From a bacterium (GTDB taxonomy: Bacteria > Sumerlaeota > Sumerlaeia > SLMS01 > JAHLLQ01), in NCBI GenBank assembly GCA_020444065.1, contig JAHLLQ010000001.1, positions 186,001 through 250,000 on the forward strand: a stretch of DNA of 64,000 bases, read 5' to 3'. The notes below the pieces were generated by a model, which was not told the DNA's origin, did no database searches, and saw only the letters and a program-made list of their open reading frames with translations. Positions 37,260 to 46,718 of this stretch are shown piece by piece. Both the position numbers and the translations under genes were made by a program. How positions within the stretch are numbered: the first letter of the stretch is position 1; each line of letters begins with the position of its first letter.

Positions 37260-40200
37260 ATGACTCATCGCAAATATCAAATTCATGCGGTTCTGCTGGG
37301 AATCTGGGGAGGAATGCTGCCCCTGGCGGCGCCTGTCCAGGCCGATCCGCCGCCGGCTATGTATGCTGAGGCTGCACCGACAGATTCAGTTTGCAGCATT
37401 GCTCTCCTCTCCGACTCAAGTGCGCTTCCATATGCCAAAGATGTTATTGAGGATCGTACTTTTTATTGGGGGCAGGCAGGGGAAGCTCTTGCGCTTCGCG
37501 AAGGAGCCCAGGGAGAGACCCTGCGTCTCTATCTGGCGGTCCAGCCCGAATTCCTCGCCAGCGATGATTTCGACGCCGCTTGGGCCGATGCGGCCGGTCG
37601 CTCACTGATCCGAGAGGCCGAGTCGATGAAACTCCGTGCTACTCGCTATATCCTGATGGTTCCGGATCCCAAGGCGGGGAAATGGGTGGATGTTCAGAGC
37701 CTGCTGGAAGCCGAGCCGGTGTCCGAGTGGAACCCGCCTCCGGATTACGCCACGGATAAGGAAGCGACACGCCTGGATAAAGATCCCCACCGAGCCGCGC
37801 CAACGATCAATCCCGGCTGGGCCAACGGCTCCCTCTCGGGAAAGACCATCTACATCAATCAGTCTCACGGTTGGTTCGACGACTTCACATGGACGGGCGA
37901 CCGGTGGCGCGTGCAGCGCAGCGCAGCCTATGGGATTCTGGAGGATTTCGATTCGCCGGAGTTCATCGATATGTACGTCATTCCGGCGCTGCGTAACGCC
38001 GGCGCCAAGGTGCAAACCGTCCGCGAAATGGACCTGCAGACGAACATGGTGATCGTCGATAATGCAGACGCCGAGTACGCAGAGACGGGCTCCTGGTATG
38101 CTTCCTCGTACAACGGCTTCAAACACAAGACCACGGCCTCGTGGGAAGGCGTGACGATCAATCCCTTCAATCAGGGAAGCGGTGAGAATCGTCTGGCAAA
38201 CATCACGACTGGCGCAGCAACTGCAACGGCCACCTGGACAGCAACGATTCCGGCAGACGGCTACTATAACGTGTATGCGAGTTGGTCGGCCTACAGCGCG
38301 CGTGCGCATGACGCGCAGTACCTGGTTTATCACAGCGGCGGCGTCACCGAAATCCGCATGGATCAAACGATCGATGGCTACACGTGGAACCTGCTCGGCA
38401 ATTTCTACTTCGAGGCCGGTGCACCTGCGACGGAACGACAGGTCGTTCTGACGAATTCGAGTAGCGATACCGGCGCAACGAATGTGTCTTCGGATGCCGT
38501 GCGCTGGGGCGGCGGAATGGGCGATGTGGCTCGTCACACAAATGGAGTAAGCGGGCGCCCTCGCTGGGAAGAGGAGGCCGTAAACTACCTGCAGTTCAAC
38601 GGCTTCGGCTACAGTGGAACGCTGTACTCCGGCGATGACGATGAAGCCGGCGGGTGGTCGGATCGTCCCCAATATGCGCGCTGGGAACACAGCCAGAAAG
38701 ATGGCTCGGTCGAGGACGCCATCTATTTCGCATGGCATACGAACGCCAGCGGAGACGGGTCCGCACGCGGCCTCACGACATACCGCCACACAAACGCCAG
38801 CGCCGCGTCGGAAACGCTGCAGTACTTGATGCATGACAAAGTCTACAACGCTGTCGAAGACCTCTGGATTCCCGGATGGACGGTTCGAGCGAAGAACGTC
38901 TACGGCTTCAGCGAGATCAACCAGGACAACCTCGGCAGCGGATTGCCCGGCTTCCTGTTCGAGGGACTCTTTCACGACAATTCGAGCGATGCGGCCGCCT
39001 ATGCAGAGCCAGAGTTCCGCCATATCATGGCGCGTGCGATCACGCACGGAGCGATCGATTACTTCGCTCAGCGCGACGGATACTCCGCAGTGTATCCTCC
39101 TGAAACGCCAACGGATTTTCGCGTCGAATCGCTTGGCAGCGGACAGGCCCGACTGCGCTGGTCTCCCCCGCCGTCGGATCTTACGAATATCCACTTCGGC
39201 GATCAGGCAACGGGCTACAAAGTCCAAAAGAGTTCGAATGGTTTTGGGTTTGATGATGGAGCCGTCGTCACCGGCACAGAGTTGATCGTCAGCGGTCTTT
39301 CCGTCAACTCCGCAACGTACTTCCGCGTGGTTGCGACAAACGCGGGCGGTGAGTCTTTCCCGACCGAGACTCTTGCGGCAAGCGACGGCGGCGCGAGCGT
39401 TCTGATCGTCAACGGATTCGATCGGAACGGGTCTGCCTTGGTGCCGCGCGAAACGATCACGAATGCCGGCACCGATCTGCAGCGCTGCGATTGGCGCAAC
39501 TTCCAGGCGTTCGACTATGCCGTCGAGCACGCAAGTGCACTCGCCCCGACTGGCGTTCGCATCAGCAGCGCATCGAACGAGGCCGTAGAGAACAGTTCCG
39601 TGACGCTGTCCGACTATGCGGCCGTCTTCTGGATCTGTGGCGAAGAGTCAACGGCCGACGAGACGTTCTCCTCCACCGAACAAAGCCTCGTTTCGAGCTA
39701 CATGAACGCAGGAGGCAAGGCGCTCTTTGTTTCCGGGGCCGAAGTGGCCTGGGATCTGGCGAATCTGGGATCGGCTGCGGACCAGACATTCTTCGCGAAC
39801 TATCTGCGTGCGACCTACGTCGGCGACGACGCGGGCACTTATCAGGTCTCCGGAACAGCCGGTGGGCCGTTTGCATCGCTGGGCACAATGGACTTCTCCG
39901 TCGGGGCGGGCGCGAGATACGATGCGCAGTATCCGGATCGCCTCGGAACGACTGGCGGCTCCATCGCGGCCTTGACTTACGTAGGAGGCACCGGTGGGAC
40001 GGCCGCCGTGGCATACGATGGCGCCAGCGACTCGATCTACCTGGGTTTCCCATTCGAGTTGATCGCGGATGCTGCCGATCGCGAAGCATTGATGCAGGAC
40101 GCGGTGGATTTCTTCGGATTGGCCGTCGTGCCGACACCGACTCCAAGTCCGAGTCCCACGCCATCACTCACGCCCTCTCCGACACCTTCCGACACTCCAA

Positions 40201-41153
40201 CGCCTACACCATCTGATACGCCAACTCCAACTCCGTCAGATACACCAACACCGACGCCGTCGGATACGCCGTCGCCCACACCATCCGACACGCCAACGCC
40301 TACTCCGTCGGACACTCCTACGCCGACGCCATCGCCAACTCCTGCGACAGACAACGAGTTGATTGATGATTTCGAGACTTACACCGCGGGGACGCAGGCC
40401 AGGTTCCGCGATCCGGACTATTCGGGATCGACTGCGGGGATTAACACATCTACCGACGACGCCTCCGTTATCGTGACGAACAGCAATGCGATCCTGGATG
40501 CAAGCATTGGCACTTCCGACGGTTCCAACGCGGAGCGAGTGGTGTTTGACCTGAACAGTCCAACTGCGGGATTCGTTCGCCTGACGACCAGCAACGTGAC
40601 CATCGGAGGAAATCCAGAAATCCGCCTCGATCGCGGCGTTTCGGTCTACTACAAACTGACGGGCGGCGAGATCGATATGGGCCTATGGATTCGCGAATCG
40701 AATAGCGATGGTCCGACCGGCGATGATGGAGGCGGAACCGGCGCCGTCGAGGAAATGGATGCGACAGTCCGACTCGTGCCTGGAGACTGGCACTACGCAT
40801 GGTTCGATGTTCCGAATGCGTCGTGGAATGCGATCACAGGCAATGGGCAGCTGGATGGAACCTGGGGGGTGCTGGAGGCCCTGACGTTCCGTCCAGCCGC
40901 AACAAACTCAACCACCAACATCGAGATCCTGATCGACGATCTGTACTCCGGGCCCGAGCACACGCCCCTATCGCTCTTGCCGGGTGATGAAGATGGGGAC
41001 GGATTTGTAACGATTCAGGAACTGAATGCTGTGGTGATTGCGTTCCGTGGCCTGGCGCCCGCTCCGGCAAGTGCCGATACGACACCGGACGGAATTATCA
41101 CATTGAGCGAACTGAACGCGGTCGTAGTGGCGTATCGCGCGAGTCTGAACTGA
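37260..41153 (+). CDS. Secreted amidase-like protein with inserted golvesin domain, Fn3, GATase-like domain and EF-hand-like tail
   Basis: 1297 residues; the ATG at 37260 has GGAGG five to six bases upstream and a signal peptide ending AQA-D near residue 29. Residues about 195-600 resemble an Amidase_3-type zinc amidase: YINQSHGW (His ~203), [15 protein letters not shown] (His ~493) and [11 protein letters not shown] (Glu ~567). The fold is interrupted at about 260-420 by a golvesin/xanthan-lyase C-like module ([17 protein letters not shown] ... [10 protein letters not shown]). A fibronectin type III domain ([20 protein letters not shown]) and a class I glutamine-amidotransferase-like domain ([18 protein letters not shown]) follow, then a PTPSDTP linker, a beta-sandwich and an EF-hand-like tail ([14 protein letters not shown]). 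Likely acts on peptidoglycan or polysaccharide at the surface. Confidence 0.85.
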   Translation: MTHRKYQIHAVLLGIWGGMLPLAAPVQADPPPAMYAEAAPTDSVCSIALLSDSSALPYAKDVIEDRTFYWGQAGEALALREGAQGETLRLYLAVQPEFLASDDFDAAWADAAGRSLIREAESMKLRATRYILMVPDPKAGKWVDVQSLLEAEPVSEWNPPPDYATDKEATRLDKDPHRAAPTINPGWANGSLSGKTIYINQSHGWFDDFTWTGDRWRVQRSAAYGILEDFDSPEFIDMYVIPALRNAGAKVQTVREMDLQTNMVIVDNADAEYAETGSWYASSYNGFKHKTTASWEGVTINPFNQGSGENRLANITTGAATATATWTATIPADGYYNVYASWSAYSARAHDAQYLVYHSGGVTEIRMDQTIDGYTWNLLGNFYFEAGAPATERQVVLTNSSSDTGATNVSSDAVRWGGGMGDVARHTNGVSGRPRWEEEAVNYLQFNGFGYSGTLYSGDDDEAGGWSDRPQYARWEHSQKDGSVEDAIYFAWHTNASGDGSARGLTTYRHTNASAASETLQYLMHDKVYNAVEDLWIPGWTVRAKNVYGFSEINQDNLGSGLPGFLFEGLFHDNSSDAAAYAEPEFRHIMARAITHGAIDYFAQRDGYSAVYPPETPTDFRVESLGSGQARLRWSPPPSDLTNIHFGDQATGYKVQKSSNGFGFDDGAVVTGTELIVSGLSVNSATYFRVVATNAGGESFPTETLAASDGGASVLIVNGFDRNGSALVPRETITNAGTDLQRCDWRNFQAFDYAVEHASALAPTGVRISSASNEAVENSSVTLSDYAAVFWICGEESTADETFSSTEQSLVSSYMNAGGKALFVSGAEVAWDLANLGSAADQTFFANYLRATYVGDDAGTYQVSGTAGGPFASLGTMDFSVGAGARYDAQYPDRLGTTGGSIAALTYVGGTGGTAAVAYDGASDSIYLGFPFELIADAADREALMQDAVDFFGLAVVPTPTPSPSPTPSLTPSPTPSDTPTPTPSDTPTPTPSDTPTPTPSDTPSPTPSDTPTPTPSDTPTPTPSPTPATDNELIDDFETYTAGTQARFRDPDYSGSTAGINTSTDDASVIVTNSNAILDASIGTSDGSNAERVVFDLNSPTAGFVRLTTSNVTIGGNPEIRLDRGVSVYYKLTGGEIDMGLWIRESNSDGPTGDDGGGTGAVEEMDATVRLVPGDWHYAWFDVPNASWNAITGNGQLDGTWGVLEALTFRPAATNSTTNIEILIDDLYSGPEHTPLSLLPGDEDGDGFVTIQELNAVVIAFRGLAPAPASADTTPDGIITLSELNAVVVAYRASLN
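40130..40351 (+). repeat. 24-bp coding repeats (PTPSDTPT linker) in the amidase-like gene
   Basis: About eight imperfect units encode [16 protein letters not shown]. This is the only plus-strand example; the other linkers are on the minus strand. Boundaries approximate. Confidence 0.88.
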
Positions 41154-41156
41154 GTC

Positions 41157-42449
41157 TTACTTGGCCGCTGCGCTTTCGCCGGCGCGGCGGCCGCTGAAGA
41201 TCGAGTCGTCGGTCCAGTAATACTTCCACTCGCCGTAGCGACCGCACGTGTGGATGCCCTTTTCTTTGACGTATTCTTCGACGATCGCGAGGTTCTTCGC
41301 GCGCCCCAGATCGAACAACACGTTCGCATAGGGAATGCGCTTCTCGACGGCGACAGCGATCTCGTCATCCTCGTGAAGAATGCCAATGCGTGTGGCATCT
41401 TCCAGAACCCGGTTCAGCACATCCTGCACTTCCAGCGGGCGATAGCGCGAGTGATACACTTCGGCCTGGAAGCTTGAGCATCCCTCGGGCGCATTGGCCG
41501 GCGAAAGCATCGATGGAAAATTCCCGCGCGCGAACAGGATGTCCTCGTCGTAGAAGTATTGCCAGTGCGATTCGGGCTCGAGTGCTGGGCGTTTCACACC
41601 AACATTCACAAGCACCAGCGATGTACAAACGAGTTCGTTCGCAGCATCGAGAACATTCTTCGGGACATCCTTGATTCGGCGGATCAATTCCGGTAGCGGC
41701 AGCGAGGAAACAAGTTCTTCGAAGGAGACCTTCTTCCCATCCTCGAACTCGAGCGTTTTCGTTTCCAGGTCGATCAGGCAGACTGTGTGACTGGGATGGA
41801 ACGTACCATGACCGGCGACGGAGTTGACGTACTGACCAAAGCCGCCCTTCTTCGGGTAACGGAACAGCGAGATGTAGTGATGATCTACGTCCTGCGGCGC
41901 GACGGCCCCTCGGAGCACCTCGCGAATCGATGGGCGGTGCATTCGCGAGCCAACCCAATCCGTCGACATGTTCGATGGCTCGGCGGTCCAGTACTTCCGT
42001 GTGTACTTGTCCGTGAACTCCCGAGAGAAGGTCTCGCCAAGACTCTGTCGGCACCAGTCTGCATAGTGCCGAAGGGGCCCTGCCTCTTCGTAATGAGCGG
42101 CGATCATATCATGCACACAATCGACAACAACTTCTGTCGGCAAACCGTGCAGGTTCGTCTGGGCGGGGTGCTTCACCCAATGGCCTCGCCAGTAGTTCGG
42201 CAACTTCGCACGGTGCTCGTAGAACTCGCCCTTCAATGTCTCCGCAAACAGGTCGCGAATTTCTTCGCTCTTCGTGAACGAAACGTGAGGGCCCTCGTCG
42301 AACAGGAATCCGTCGGTCTCATGCGTTTGAGCATGTCCACCGATATACGAATTCTTGTCGTAGAGATGAGCGTCGCAGCCCAGCTCCGTGGCCTTCTGAG
42401 CAGCGGCGAGACCCGAGAGGCCTGCGCCCAGAATTGTCACGTTCTTCAT
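41157..42449 (-). CDS. FAD-dependent oxidoreductase, UDP-galactopyranose mutase/protoporphyrinogen oxidase-like
   Basis: 430 residues. The N-terminal dinucleotide-binding loop is ILGAGLSGLAAAQ (residues 5-17), followed by HLYDKNSYIGGHAQT, which places the FAD ribose and the GG motif. FDEGPHVSFTKS follows. The length is larger than typical Glf (about 370) but fits NAD(P)-binding amine-oxidase-like proteins found in lipopolysaccharide clusters. Reaction uncertain: ring contraction of a UDP-sugar or a redox step on a glycan precursor. It is the last gene of the large leftward polysaccharide cluster, 42 bases after rfbH, and ends three bases from the stop of the convergent amidase-like gene. Confidence 0.85.
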   Translation of the reverse strand: MKNVTILGAGLSGLAAAQKATELGCDAHLYDKNSYIGGHAQTHETDGFLFDEGPHVSFTKSEEIRDLFAETLKGEFYEHRAKLPNYWRGHWVKHPAQTNLHGLPTEVVVDCVHDMIAAHYEEAGPLRHYADWCRQSLGETFSREFTDKYTRKYWTAEPSNMSTDWVGSRMHRPSIREVLRGAVAPQDVDHHYISLFRYPKKGGFGQYVNSVAGHGTFHPSHTVCLIDLETKTLEFEDGKKVSFEELVSSLPLPELIRRIKDVPKNVLDAANELVCTSLVLVNVGVKRPALEPESHWQYFYDEDILFARGNFPSMLSPANAPEGCSSFQAEVYHSRYRPLEVQDVLNRVLEDATRIGILHEDDEIAVAVEKRIPYANVLFDLGRAKNLAIVEEYVKEKGIHTCGRYGEWKYYWTDDSIFSGRRAGESAAAK

Positions 42450-42490
42450 AAGCCATTCCCTGTATGACGACCAGAGAGCCGCCGTCTGTT

Positions 42491-43807
42491 TCAGACTCGC
42501 GCCGAAATGAATTCGCGGAACATGTCGACCATGTACTCGCGCATCGCATCGTTAATTCCGGGGTAAACCCCGATCCAGAATGTGCGGTTCATGATGATGT
42601 CCGCATTCGGTGTCTCGCCGGCGATGCGATACTCGACGTTCTGATACGCCGGCTGGCGCATCAGGTTTCCGGCGAAGAGCAGTCGCGTGCCGATCTTCTT
42701 CGATTCCAGGTGGCCGGTCAGTTCATTGCGGCTGAACGGGGCGCCTTCGCGCACGGTAATCGGGAAACCGAACCACGATGGATTACTGTTCGGCGTCGCT
42801 TCCGGCAAGATGAGGAACTCCTCAAACTGCTTCAGGTTTTCCTTCAGGAACGCGAAGTTCTCTCGCCGTCGCTGAATGAAGCCGGGCAGCTTCTTCAACT
42901 GCGACACACCGACGGCGGCCTGCATATCGGTCGCCTTCAGGTTGTAACCGATGTGGCTGTAAATGTACTTGTGATCGTAGCCTTGGGGCAGATCGCCGAG
43001 TTGCCACTCGAATCGCTTGCCGCAGGTGTTGTCATGCCCAGGCGGGCACCAGCAGTCGCGCCCCCAATCGCGGAATGATTCCGCCGAGCGCTTGATGATG
43101 CCCTGGCTCATCATGACGGCGCCGCCTTCGCCCATTGTAATGTGGTGGGCGGGATAGAAGGAAACCGTCGCGATGTCTCCCCAGGTGCCCGTGCGTTTGC
43201 CTTCGTACTCGGCACCCAGCGCGTCGCAGTCATCCTCGATCAACCAGAGATTGTGCTTCTCGCACAGGGCTTTCACAACCTTCAAATTGAACGGGTTCCC
43301 CAGCGTATGGGCCATCATGATCGCCCGCGTCTTCGGGCCGATGGCCGCTTCCAGTTTCGCGACATCGACGTTGTAGGTCGGAATCTCCACGTCGACGAGA
43401 ACAGGGATCATTCCCAACTGGATGATCGGGTTGATTGTGGTGGGGAATCCCGAAGAGACGGAAATTACTTCGTCGCCAGGACGCAGTCGACGATCCTTCA
43501 GCAAGTGCGATGTGAGAGCGGCGAGGGCCACGAGATTTGCGGAGGAGCCCGAGTTCACGAGCAGGGCATAGCGCGTTCCGACTTCCTCGGCCAACTTCTT
43601 CTCGAACTCGTCGCCAAAACGTCCTGTGGTCAGCCAGAAGTCGAGCGATGCGTCGACCAGGTACTGGACGTCTTCCGCATCGAATACCTTTCCGCTAACA
43701 GGAACGCGGTCCTGGCCGGGAGTGAACGGCTTTTCAGGCCAATTCGCCGCCTGGTATTCGGACACGAGGCCCAGGATTCTCTCTCTCAGTGCTTTTGCGT
43801 CGGACAT
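42491..43807 (-). CDS. rfbH: CDP-4-keto-6-deoxyglucose 3-dehydrase (RfbH/DdhC, E1)
   Basis: 438 residues from the ATG at 43807 (GAGGG upstream). It is a PLP-dependent DegT/StrS-fold protein in which the usual PLP lysine is replaced by His221 ([13 protein letters not shown]), as in the dehydrases of this pathway. The iron-sulphur cysteines match the known E1 pattern C-X57-C-X1-C-X7-C exactly: Cys194 (EDDCDALG), Cys252, Cys254 and Cys262 ([11 protein letters not shown]). With a ferredoxin-type reductase it removes the C3 hydroxyl of CDP-4-keto-6-deoxyglucose. I see no RfbI/AscD-type reductase in the window, so it must be elsewhere. RfbF, RfbG and a reductase-like gene sit immediately upstream. 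Confidence 0.97.
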   Translation of the reverse strand: MSDAKALRERILGLVSEYQAANWPEKPFTPGQDRVPVSGKVFDAEDVQYLVDASLDFWLTTGRFGDEFEKKLAEEVGTRYALLVNSGSSANLVALAALTSHLLKDRRLRPGDEVISVSSGFPTTINPIIQLGMIPVLVDVEIPTYNVDVAKLEAAIGPKTRAIMMAHTLGNPFNLKVVKALCEKHNLWLIEDDCDALGAEYEGKRTGTWGDIATVSFYPAHHITMGEGGAVMMSQGIIKRSAESFRDWGRDCWCPPGHDNTCGKRFEWQLGDLPQGYDHKYIYSHIGYNLKATDMQAAVGVSQLKKLPGFIQRRRENFAFLKENLKQFEEFLILPEATPNSNPSWFGFPITVREGAPFSRNELTGHLESKKIGTRLLFAGNLMRQPAYQNVEYRIAGETPNADIIMNRTFWIGVYPGINDAMREYMVDMFREFISARV

Positions 43808-43863
43808 TGATTCCCTCGTTCATCGAGCGCGTGGCTTCTGCGCTCATAGTTGGTCGTTTGTGT

Positions 43864-44820
43864 CTACTCCGCCTGGCTGCGAATGTAATCGATGGTCGCC
43901 GTCAGGCCATCCACAAGCGCCGTCGTCGGGTACCAGCCAAGGCGGTATGCAATCTTTGTGAAGTCGGCAACGAAGTAGGGAGCTTCGTGCCGCGAACGGC
44001 TGGCCTTTCCGAAGCGGGCAAGGTCGGCCGGTGCGCCAGCAAGTTGAATCGTTCGCATAACCATCTCGCGAACGGAGCACGCGCGATCCTGGCCGGCACC
44101 GACGTTGAACACTTCGCCGAGGACTGCACTCTCCGGTGCTTCCGCACAACGGCGCAGCGCATCCGCCACGTCATCCACGAATACGTAGTCGCGAATCTGG
44201 AGCCCGCTGGTCAGTTCGATCGTCTCCCCCGCCAAACTCTTGCGTACAACCATCGGAATCAGTTTCGTCTCGCGCTCCATGGGACCGAAGACGCTGAAGG
44301 GGCGAACCGTCACCAGGGGAAACCCTTCGTGGCGGCAAAGGTAGTCGAGCATTTGCCAGCAGGAAGACTTGCTCGCGCAGTATAAATTCAGCGGCCGCAG
44401 GGGTACTGACTCGTCCATCGGAAGTCCGCGCGGTTCGTATTCGTGACCGGAGCCCGTGTAAACAAAGCGGCGAATCCCATGACGAATAGCAGCTCGCGCA
44501 AAGACAGCGGAGCCTTCAACATTCACACGAATGATGCGGTCGCTTTCACCCTCGGCATGCACGCCGGCGGCGGCGACATGGAACACGATTTCTGGCTTGG
44601 AATTCTCAAGTGCAGCATCAATGGAGGTGGGATCGCAGAGGTCCATCCGCACGACACGAATCCGATCGCGCACGGCATCCAGACGATAAAGGTGCGCGTC
44701 AGACGTGTAAGCGCCCGTCACATCGTAGCCATTGGCGACAAGGTGATGAACGAGTGCGCTGCCGATCAGACCGGAAGCTCCGGTCACGAAGGCTTTGCGA
44801 TTCTGTCCAGATGCTGTCAT
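43864..44820 (-). CDS. NAD-dependent sugar epimerase/reductase, probable CDP-3,6-dideoxyhexose reductase
   Basis: 318 residues, extended SDR fold. The cofactor loop is TGASGLIGSALV (residues 13-24) and the catalytic pair is in YCASKSS. A downstream FNVGAGQDR motif fits sugar-nucleotide reductases. It lies between rfbG and rfbH, in the position of the paratose/abequose synthase (RfbS/RfbJ) or a related 4-reductase. The exact product (paratose, abequose, ascarylose type) cannot be read from sequence. 22 bases separate it from rfbG and 56 from rfbH. Confidence 0.85.
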   Translation of the reverse strand: MTASGQNRKAFVTGASGLIGSALVHHLVANGYDVTGAYTSDAHLYRLDAVRDRIRVVRMDLCDPTSIDAALENSKPEIVFHVAAAGVHAEGESDRIIRVNVEGSAVFARAAIRHGIRRFVYTGSGHEYEPRGLPMDESVPLRPLNLYCASKSSCWQMLDYLCRHEGFPLVTVRPFSVFGPMERETKLIPMVVRKSLAGETIELTSGLQIRDYVFVDDVADALRRCAEAPESAVLGEVFNVGAGQDRACSVREMVMRTIQLAGAPADLARFGKASRSRHEAPYFVADFTKIAYRLGWYPTTALVDGLTATIDYIRSQAE

Positions 44821-44841
44821 TCTCGTTTTCGTCCTTCTCTC

Positions 44842-45921
44842 TCAGGCGGATTCGTAAGCCTGGATGTCGGCGAGGCAAGCATCGCGCATGGCCTGCTCGC
44901 CGGCGTAATAGCGTCGATACCAGGCACTCGTGCGGCGAATCGTCTCGCCGAAATTCCACCGGGGATACCAGTCGAGCTTCGAGATCGCCTTCTCGATGGC
45001 GAGCCGGAGAATGCCGGCCTCGTGCGGATGGTTGCCGTGGCTTTGATCATCCCAACTGCCACTCCCCCACTCTTCGACAAACGCGTCGGCTAACCTGCGA
45101 ACGGTGGCCTCGTTGCCAGGCAGAGGGCCGAAGTTCCACCCGTCGCAGTACAACTCCGCGTTCTCTCCGCCATGCATTTTCTCGGCGAGCAGGAGGTAGC
45201 CACTCAGCGGTTCGAGAACATGCTGCCAGGGACGAATCGCCTGCGGGTTGCGAATCTCCACGGCTCGCTCTTGCGAAAGGCACTGCACCATGTCCGTGAC
45301 GATGCGATCGACAGCCCAATCGCCTCCGCCGATCACATTTCCTGCGCGCGCAGATGCCAGGTGGATACCGTGCTCAGCGACCTTGCCCGGATGGAAGAAC
45401 GAACGGCGGTAAGATGATACGACGATCTCTGCCGCGCCCTTGCTGGCGCTGTAGGGATCGTAGCCGCCCATCGCGTCGCACTCGCGATAGCCCCAGATGT
45501 GTTCGCGATTCTCGTAGCACTTGTCGCTGGTGATGACCACGACTGTGCATGGATGATCGGCGAGGCGAACAGCCTCCAGCAGATTCACAGTGCCCATCAC
45601 GTTGACATCGAATGTCTCGCGCGGCTCGCGATAGCTGAGGCGCACAAGCGGCTGCGCAGCGAGATGGAACACGACGTCCGGCTTCGCTTCACGAACGGCC
45701 GCAACGAGCGCTTCGTGATCACGCAAATCCGCTTCGTGGTGGCGAGCCAGCGTTTCCTGCACACCGGATACAACGAAGTTGCTCGGCTCTGTCGGAGGAG
45801 CGAGCGCGTAACCCGTCACCGATGCGCCCATATCGGCGAGCCAGAGGGCGAACCAGGAGCCCTTGAAACCCGTGTGCCCGGTCAGGAAGACCTTCTTGCC
45901 GTTCCAGAATGCGCGATTCAT
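44842..45921 (-). CDS. rfbG: CDP-glucose 4,6-dehydratase
   Basis: 359 residues; the ATG at 45921 shares one base with the rfbF stop (TGATG), so this start is preferred to the GTG at 45930. The diagnostic N-terminus LTGHTGFKGSWFALWL (residues ~13-28) marks RfbG among extended SDRs. VVITSDKCYENRE carries the Thr/Ser-Asp-Lys active-site segment, and YSASKGAAE has the catalytic Tyr and Lys. It converts CDP-glucose to CDP-4-keto-6-deoxyglucose, the RfbH substrate. Order rfbF-rfbG-reductase-rfbH is the expected one for the CDP-dideoxyhexose pathway. Confidence 0.96.
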   Translation of the reverse strand: MNRAFWNGKKVFLTGHTGFKGSWFALWLADMGASVTGYALAPPTEPSNFVVSGVQETLARHHEADLRDHEALVAAVREAKPDVVFHLAAQPLVRLSYREPRETFDVNVMGTVNLLEAVRLADHPCTVVVITSDKCYENREHIWGYRECDAMGGYDPYSASKGAAEIVVSSYRRSFFHPGKVAEHGIHLASARAGNVIGGGDWAVDRIVTDMVQCLSQERAVEIRNPQAIRPWQHVLEPLSGYLLLAEKMHGGENAELYCDGWNFGPLPGNEATVRRLADAFVEEWGSGSWDDQSHGNHPHEAGILRLAIEKAISKLDWYPRWNFGETIRRTSAWYRRYYAGEQAMRDACLADIQAYESA

Positions 45922-46694
45922 CAGGACCACATCTTCCAGGGCGCTTCGCCGCTTTGCCAGAGTCGTTCAAGTAGCTCCTTCTCGCGAAGGGTATCCATCG
46001 GTTGGAAGAAGCCTTGGTGCTTGTAGGCCATCAACTGTCCGTCTTCTGCAAGTCTCTCCAGGGGCCCGCGCTCCCAGATGGAAGGATCGCCCTCGGTGAT
46101 ATAATCGATGACCTCTGGCTCGAGAACGAAGAAGCCGCCGTTGATCCAGCCCTCACCCGTCTGGGGTTTCTCGAGGAACTCCGCGACACGGTCGTCATCA
46201 AATCGCATGCCGCCAAATCGAGCCGGCGGACGCACAGCCGTCACCGTTGCAAGTTTTCCGTGGGACTTGTGGAACTCGACAATCTTGTCGACCGGAACGT
46301 CCGCCAGACCATCGCCGTACGTCAGCATAAACGTCTCGTCGCCGATCCACTCCTTCAAACGCCGAACGCGTCCTCCGGTCTGCGTCTTCAGACCCGTATC
46401 AACCAGGTGAATCAACCAGTCTGGCTGCTTGATGGAGCGAATCACCTTCTCGCCGGCGGCCAAGTTGATCGTCAGATCGTTATTCAACTCGTAGAAGTGA
46501 AGGAAGTACTCTTTGATGTATTCGCCCTTGTAACCAAGCGCGATGATGAACTCTTTGAAACCCGCTGCGGCGTAGATATTCATCACATGCCAAAGGATCG
46601 GCTTGGCGCCGATCTCCACCATGGGCTTGGGACGAAGAACTGTTTCTTCGCTGAGACGAGTGCCGAATCCGCCGGCCAGAATAATGGTCTTCAT
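45921..46694 (-). CDS. rfbF: Glucose-1-phosphate cytidylyltransferase
   Basis: 257 residues, full family length, from the ATG at 46694 (AAGGA about eleven bases upstream). The nucleotide-binding signature is LAGGFGTRLSEETVLRPKPM (residues 6-25), with GDGLADV as metal-binding Asp and WINGGFFVLEPEV. The RLSEET sequence after GFGT distinguishes RfbF from dTTP or UTP enzymes. It makes CDP-glucose from CTP and glucose-1-phosphate, the entry to CDP-3,6-dideoxyhexoses. Stop and rfbG start share one base. Confidence 0.97.
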   Translation of the reverse strand: MKTIILAGGFGTRLSEETVLRPKPMVEIGAKPILWHVMNIYAAAGFKEFIIALGYKGEYIKEYFLHFYELNNDLTINLAAGEKVIRSIKQPDWLIHLVDTGLKTQTGGRVRRLKEWIGDETFMLTYGDGLADVPVDKIVEFHKSHGKLATVTAVRPPARFGGMRFDDDRVAEFLEKPQTGEGWINGGFFVLEPEVIDYITEGDPSIWERGPLERLAEDGQLMAYKHQGFFQPMDTLREKELLERLWQSGEAPWKMWS

Positions 46695-46718
46695 GACGTG
46701 TTCTTTCCTTAAGAGCGA

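Noticed and set aside
37602-39530. 642-codon open frame on the minus strand
   Set aside because: It lies entirely antisense to the amidase-like gene, which has clear domains and a ribosome-binding site. The translation has no recognisable motif. It results from codon bias.
19387-41153. Secreted island as an integrated mobile element
   Set aside because: No integrase, transposase, direct repeats or tRNA at the edges, and codon use looks like the flanks by eye.
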